Below, one piece after another: positions 62,308 to 64,000 of a stretch of 64,000 nucleotides of DNA. The stretch lies in assembly GCF_900113275.1 (NCBI RefSeq), contig NZ_FOOU01000005.1, positions 246,087 through 310,086 on the forward strand, in the 5' to 3' direction. Both the position numbers and the translations under genes were made by a program. The DNA comes from Neptunomonas qingdaonensis (GTDB taxonomy: Bacteria; Pseudomonadota; Gammaproteobacteria; Pseudomonadales; Balneatricaceae). The stretch's first letter is position 1, and each line of letters begins with the position of its first letter. Below the pieces are notes generated by a model, which was not told the origin of the DNA, ran no database searches, and saw nothing but the letters and a program-made list of their open reading frames with translations.

Positions 62308-62940
62308 TCACTGATCAAGATAGCGACTCGCAAGTGCGCTGATTAACTCAACAAATTCATGCTGATTTAAATTAGGCTGCCCATGAATAATAACCGCAAA
62401 CGACTGTGATCCTATGTGAATTATCCATACACCCAGCATGCTATTCCCGGCTGGATCAAGCAACCCCCATGACTCACCCATTAATTGTAACTCTTTATTT
62501 AATAATGACTGATGTCGCTGGTGAAGTGAAATAAGATCAGCAGCTAAGGCGGCTAAAGCATCTGCATGATCTCTATCAAAACCTGCAGATCCCAGGCAAA
62601 ACCCCTGATCGTCTCCCAATACGACCTTGCCGGTCGCAGAAAGCGTCACCAGTATATCTGTCAATGTTGATTCCAGACTCCCCTGCCTTGGCTCTTTAGC
62701 TACCTGCACAAGCGCTAAAAACCTACGGGCGATGAGTCGATTAAATAACACGGCGGCGTGTTCTTTATCCAGATCTGCCAATTCTGCAAATATATCCATT
62801 GAGTGCTCAATCGGTATATCACTGCTCATTAGCTGCAATAACAAAGCACGAGCGTCATCTGGCTGAGAGTTCACCGTTGCATAATAGGCACCGCTTGGCG
62901 TGACTTGTAAGTAACGTTTATTAATGCCGGCTGTCGTCAC
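62308..62940 (-). CDS. Unknown protein, C-terminal half roadblock-like
   Basis: About 210 residues. The N-terminal 80 residues look like a small helical or winged-helix region (DARALLLQLMSSDIPIEHSM, then AVLFNRLIARRFLALVQ). The remainder (ILVTLSATGKVVLGDDQGFC, LAALAADLISLHQRHQ, VWIIHIGSQSFAVIIHG) has the strand-helix rhythm of a second, divergent roadblock/LC7 fold. The GTG at 62940 has GGAGGGGG upstream and is better than the ATG at 62955. It lies 22-37 bp after the edge gene and before the roadblock gene in the same operon. Confidence 0.75.
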   Translation of the reverse strand: MTTAGINKRYLQVTPSGAYYATVNSQPDDARALLLQLMSSDIPIEHSMDIFAELADLDKEHAAVLFNRLIARRFLALVQVAKEPRQGSLESTLTDILVTLSATGKVVLGDDQGFCLGSAGFDRDHADALAALAADLISLHQRHQSLLNKELQLMGESWGLLDPAGNSMLGVWIIHIGSQSFAVIIHGQPNLNQHEFVELISALASRYLDQ

Positions 62941-62977
62941 ATTATCCCCCTCCATAGATTAGCAAGAAACTTATACA

Positions 62978-64000
62978 CTAAAACTCAAACTGCATCGCTG
63001 TAGTAGCCGCCGCCATTACGCCAAATACATATCGCTGTGGAACATTGAGCTGACTAACAATCTCAAATGCACTCATTGTACGGCTTTTCCATAAATCAAT
63101 CACAGCTTGTACTTCTGGTATTGCAATATCTTTAAGGCAATCGGGAGCATGTTTCAAACGACGTGGTCGGGTTGGATCATCTCCGGGCAGAATACGCCCT
63201 TGTACTGTCCAAAGTCCGGCTAACCAAAGTAGGTCTTCCGCTGTCATTATGCGCTCAGAGAAACCTAAACCATCCTGCAAATCTTCTTCAAGAACATCGC
63301 CGTGCTTGATAGACAGTTCGCCGATCCCGAAACGACTTGTCATTACGGTATAAAGCACCTCTTCCGATAAGTTGGTGACAAAGCAGTCTGTCCATGGCAA
63401 ATATTCCAGACGTAAATGCAGCCCATCGATTGAAAAAGACAGATCTTGTTTCCTGCCCTCTTCAACCGTTTTTCTGATCCAGGGCAACAACATGCCATCA
63501 GGGTTTATCTGCAAGCGACGTCGATCCGCCTCAATCGTCCAGTCGAGTTCAGGCAGATGACCGAAGACATTCGTCATGATTAACGACTGAGGCGAACTCC
63601 CCCCAGATTCCCGTGTTTTTTTAGCGTCAGTGTTTTGCAGCTTTTTTTGCTTTTCCAGAATCGGCGTTAGAGCAGCCGCACGCGTTTCGATATTTTTGGC
63701 ACTGACTGAATGCAACAGATCAATATCAGTTGGCAGCCCTTTTTCAGAGTTGCTATGGGAATGATCATTTTCCGATAACCCAGAAACCACATCTGCCTTG
63801 GCTACAATCTGACTGATACTCGCTGGCTTAGTTTGCAGGTGTTGGGAAGGCGTATTCTGAGGTGGCTGGTAGTTGCCTAATGTTCTTTCAGCTTTCTGCC
63901 GTTTCATTGCCAGCTGGATATCTGCTACTTTCCTGGAATCAGACAATTCAGATGATAAACGTGCTTCTGCTGCCTCTGCTGCCTCTGCTGCCTCTGCTGC
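62978..64000 (-). CDS. Unknown protein, partial, with AAE repeat (cut by right edge)
   Basis: The frame is open to the right edge, so the protein is longer than the 340 codons seen. Codons at the edge encode repeated Ala-Ala-Glu from a 9-bp tandem repeat, then ARLSSELSDSRKVADIQ and a Gln/Ser/Thr-rich, probably disordered linker (about 150 residues). A conserved-looking C-terminal domain follows, with MTAEDLLWLAGLWTVQGRIL and VQAVIDLWKSRTMSAFEIVS. The TTG at 63946 is unlikely to be the true start. It is upstream of the roadblock-like genes in the same operon. Family not recognised. Confidence 0.75.
   Translation of the reverse strand, partial: AAEAAEAAEAAEARLSSELSDSRKVADIQLAMKRQKAERTLGNYQPPQNTPSQHLQTKPASISQIVAKADVVSGLSENDHSHSNSEKGLPTDIDLLHSVSAKNIETRAAALTPILEKQKKLQNTDAKKTRESGGSSPQSLIMTNVFGHLPELDWTIEADRRRLQINPDGMLLPWIRKTVEEGRKQDLSFSIDGLHLRLEYLPWTDCFVTNLSEEVLYTVMTSRFGIGELSIKHGDVLEEDLQDGLGFSERIMTAEDLLWLAGLWTVQGRILPGDDPTRPRRLKHAPDCLKDIAIPEVQAVIDLWKSRTMSAFEIVSQLNVPQRYVFGVMAAATTAMQFEF
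63963..64000. repeat. 9-bp tandem repeat encoding Ala-Ala-Glu
   Basis: The unit TCTGCTGCC (plus strand) is repeated about four times in a row up to the window edge. On the coding minus strand it gives a repeated AAE tripeptide, helix-forming. Such in-frame repeats can vary in copy number. The full extent lies outside the window. Confidence 0.8.

Noticed and set aside
1..64000. tRNA, rRNA, CRISPR, transposase or integrase
   Set aside because: No cloverleaf-like sequence, spaced repeats or transposase motifs were seen on either strand.

Overview
The window looks like chromosome of a marine, aerobic, heterotrophic gammaproteobacterium of the Oceanospirillaceae type (Neptunomonas, Neptuniibacter, Amphritea or Marinobacterium-like). 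This is inferred from moderate base composition, the glnS/ppiB/lpxH and miaE housekeeping block, the phenylacetate genes with a gammaproteobacterial PaaX, and several cyclic-di-GMP enzymes. I see no rRNA, tRNA, CRISPR array, insertion sequence, phage or plasmid genes. The right edge cuts through a gene.

Region by region. 0.1-5.9 kb, minus strand: LysR regulator, an unusual metallo-beta-lactamase-fold protein, a universal stress protein and a DctPQM TRAP uptake system. 6.5-19 kb: a phenylacetyl-CoA catabolic island, made of paaX, an adrenodoxin-reductase-like flavoprotein, a DUF2889 protein, a MaoC hydratase, paaY, paaN and the tight operon paaFGHIJ followed by paaK. The ring epoxidase paaABCDE and the fused paaZ are absent from the window. 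PaaN and the MaoC protein look like the two halves of PaaZ encoded separately. 19.1-20.7 kb: nsrR, two very small genes sharing an NsrR-like site, and an RraA-family gene. 21.0-22.2 kb: a gene of unknown function behind a textbook FliA (sigma-28) promoter. 22.3-27.2 kb: a YdiJ-type FAD/Fe-S dehydrogenase divergent from a LysR gene with two spaced palindromes between them, and a CvfB-like S1 protein. 27.3-31.6 kb: response regulator, hybrid sensor kinase and an orphan short EtfB-like protein. 31.7-35.3 kb: small and general genes.

35.6-44.5 kb is a complete valine/branched-acid catabolic operon (mmsA, acyl-CoA dehydrogenase, enoyl-CoA hydratase, HIBYL-CoA hydrolase, mmsB, prpE) divergent from an AraC/MmsR-type activator. 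44.5-48.6 kb holds an alpha/beta hydrolase, a SlyD-like isomerase, a LysE exporter with a MocR regulator, and a small protein. 48.8-61.3 kb mixes three GGDEF proteins, all with GGEEF and an RxxD inhibitory site, with a PHA synthase, a DUF3754 membrane protein, glnS, ppiB, lpxH and miaE.

61.3-64.0 kb is a minus-strand operon entering from the right edge: an unknown protein with an AAE repeat, a protein whose C-terminal half resembles a roadblock fold, a roadblock/LC7 protein and a stand-alone PAS protein, followed by a coding-looking frame with no good start. This cluster is the best candidate for an undescribed system. Other points worth following are the shared operator-like motif around the TRAP and MBL genes, the split-PaaZ arrangement, the FliA-driven unknown gene, the NsrR-like site over two tiny genes and the NMT1-domain diguanylate cyclase. 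All positions and motifs were read by eye; no database search or alignment was run.
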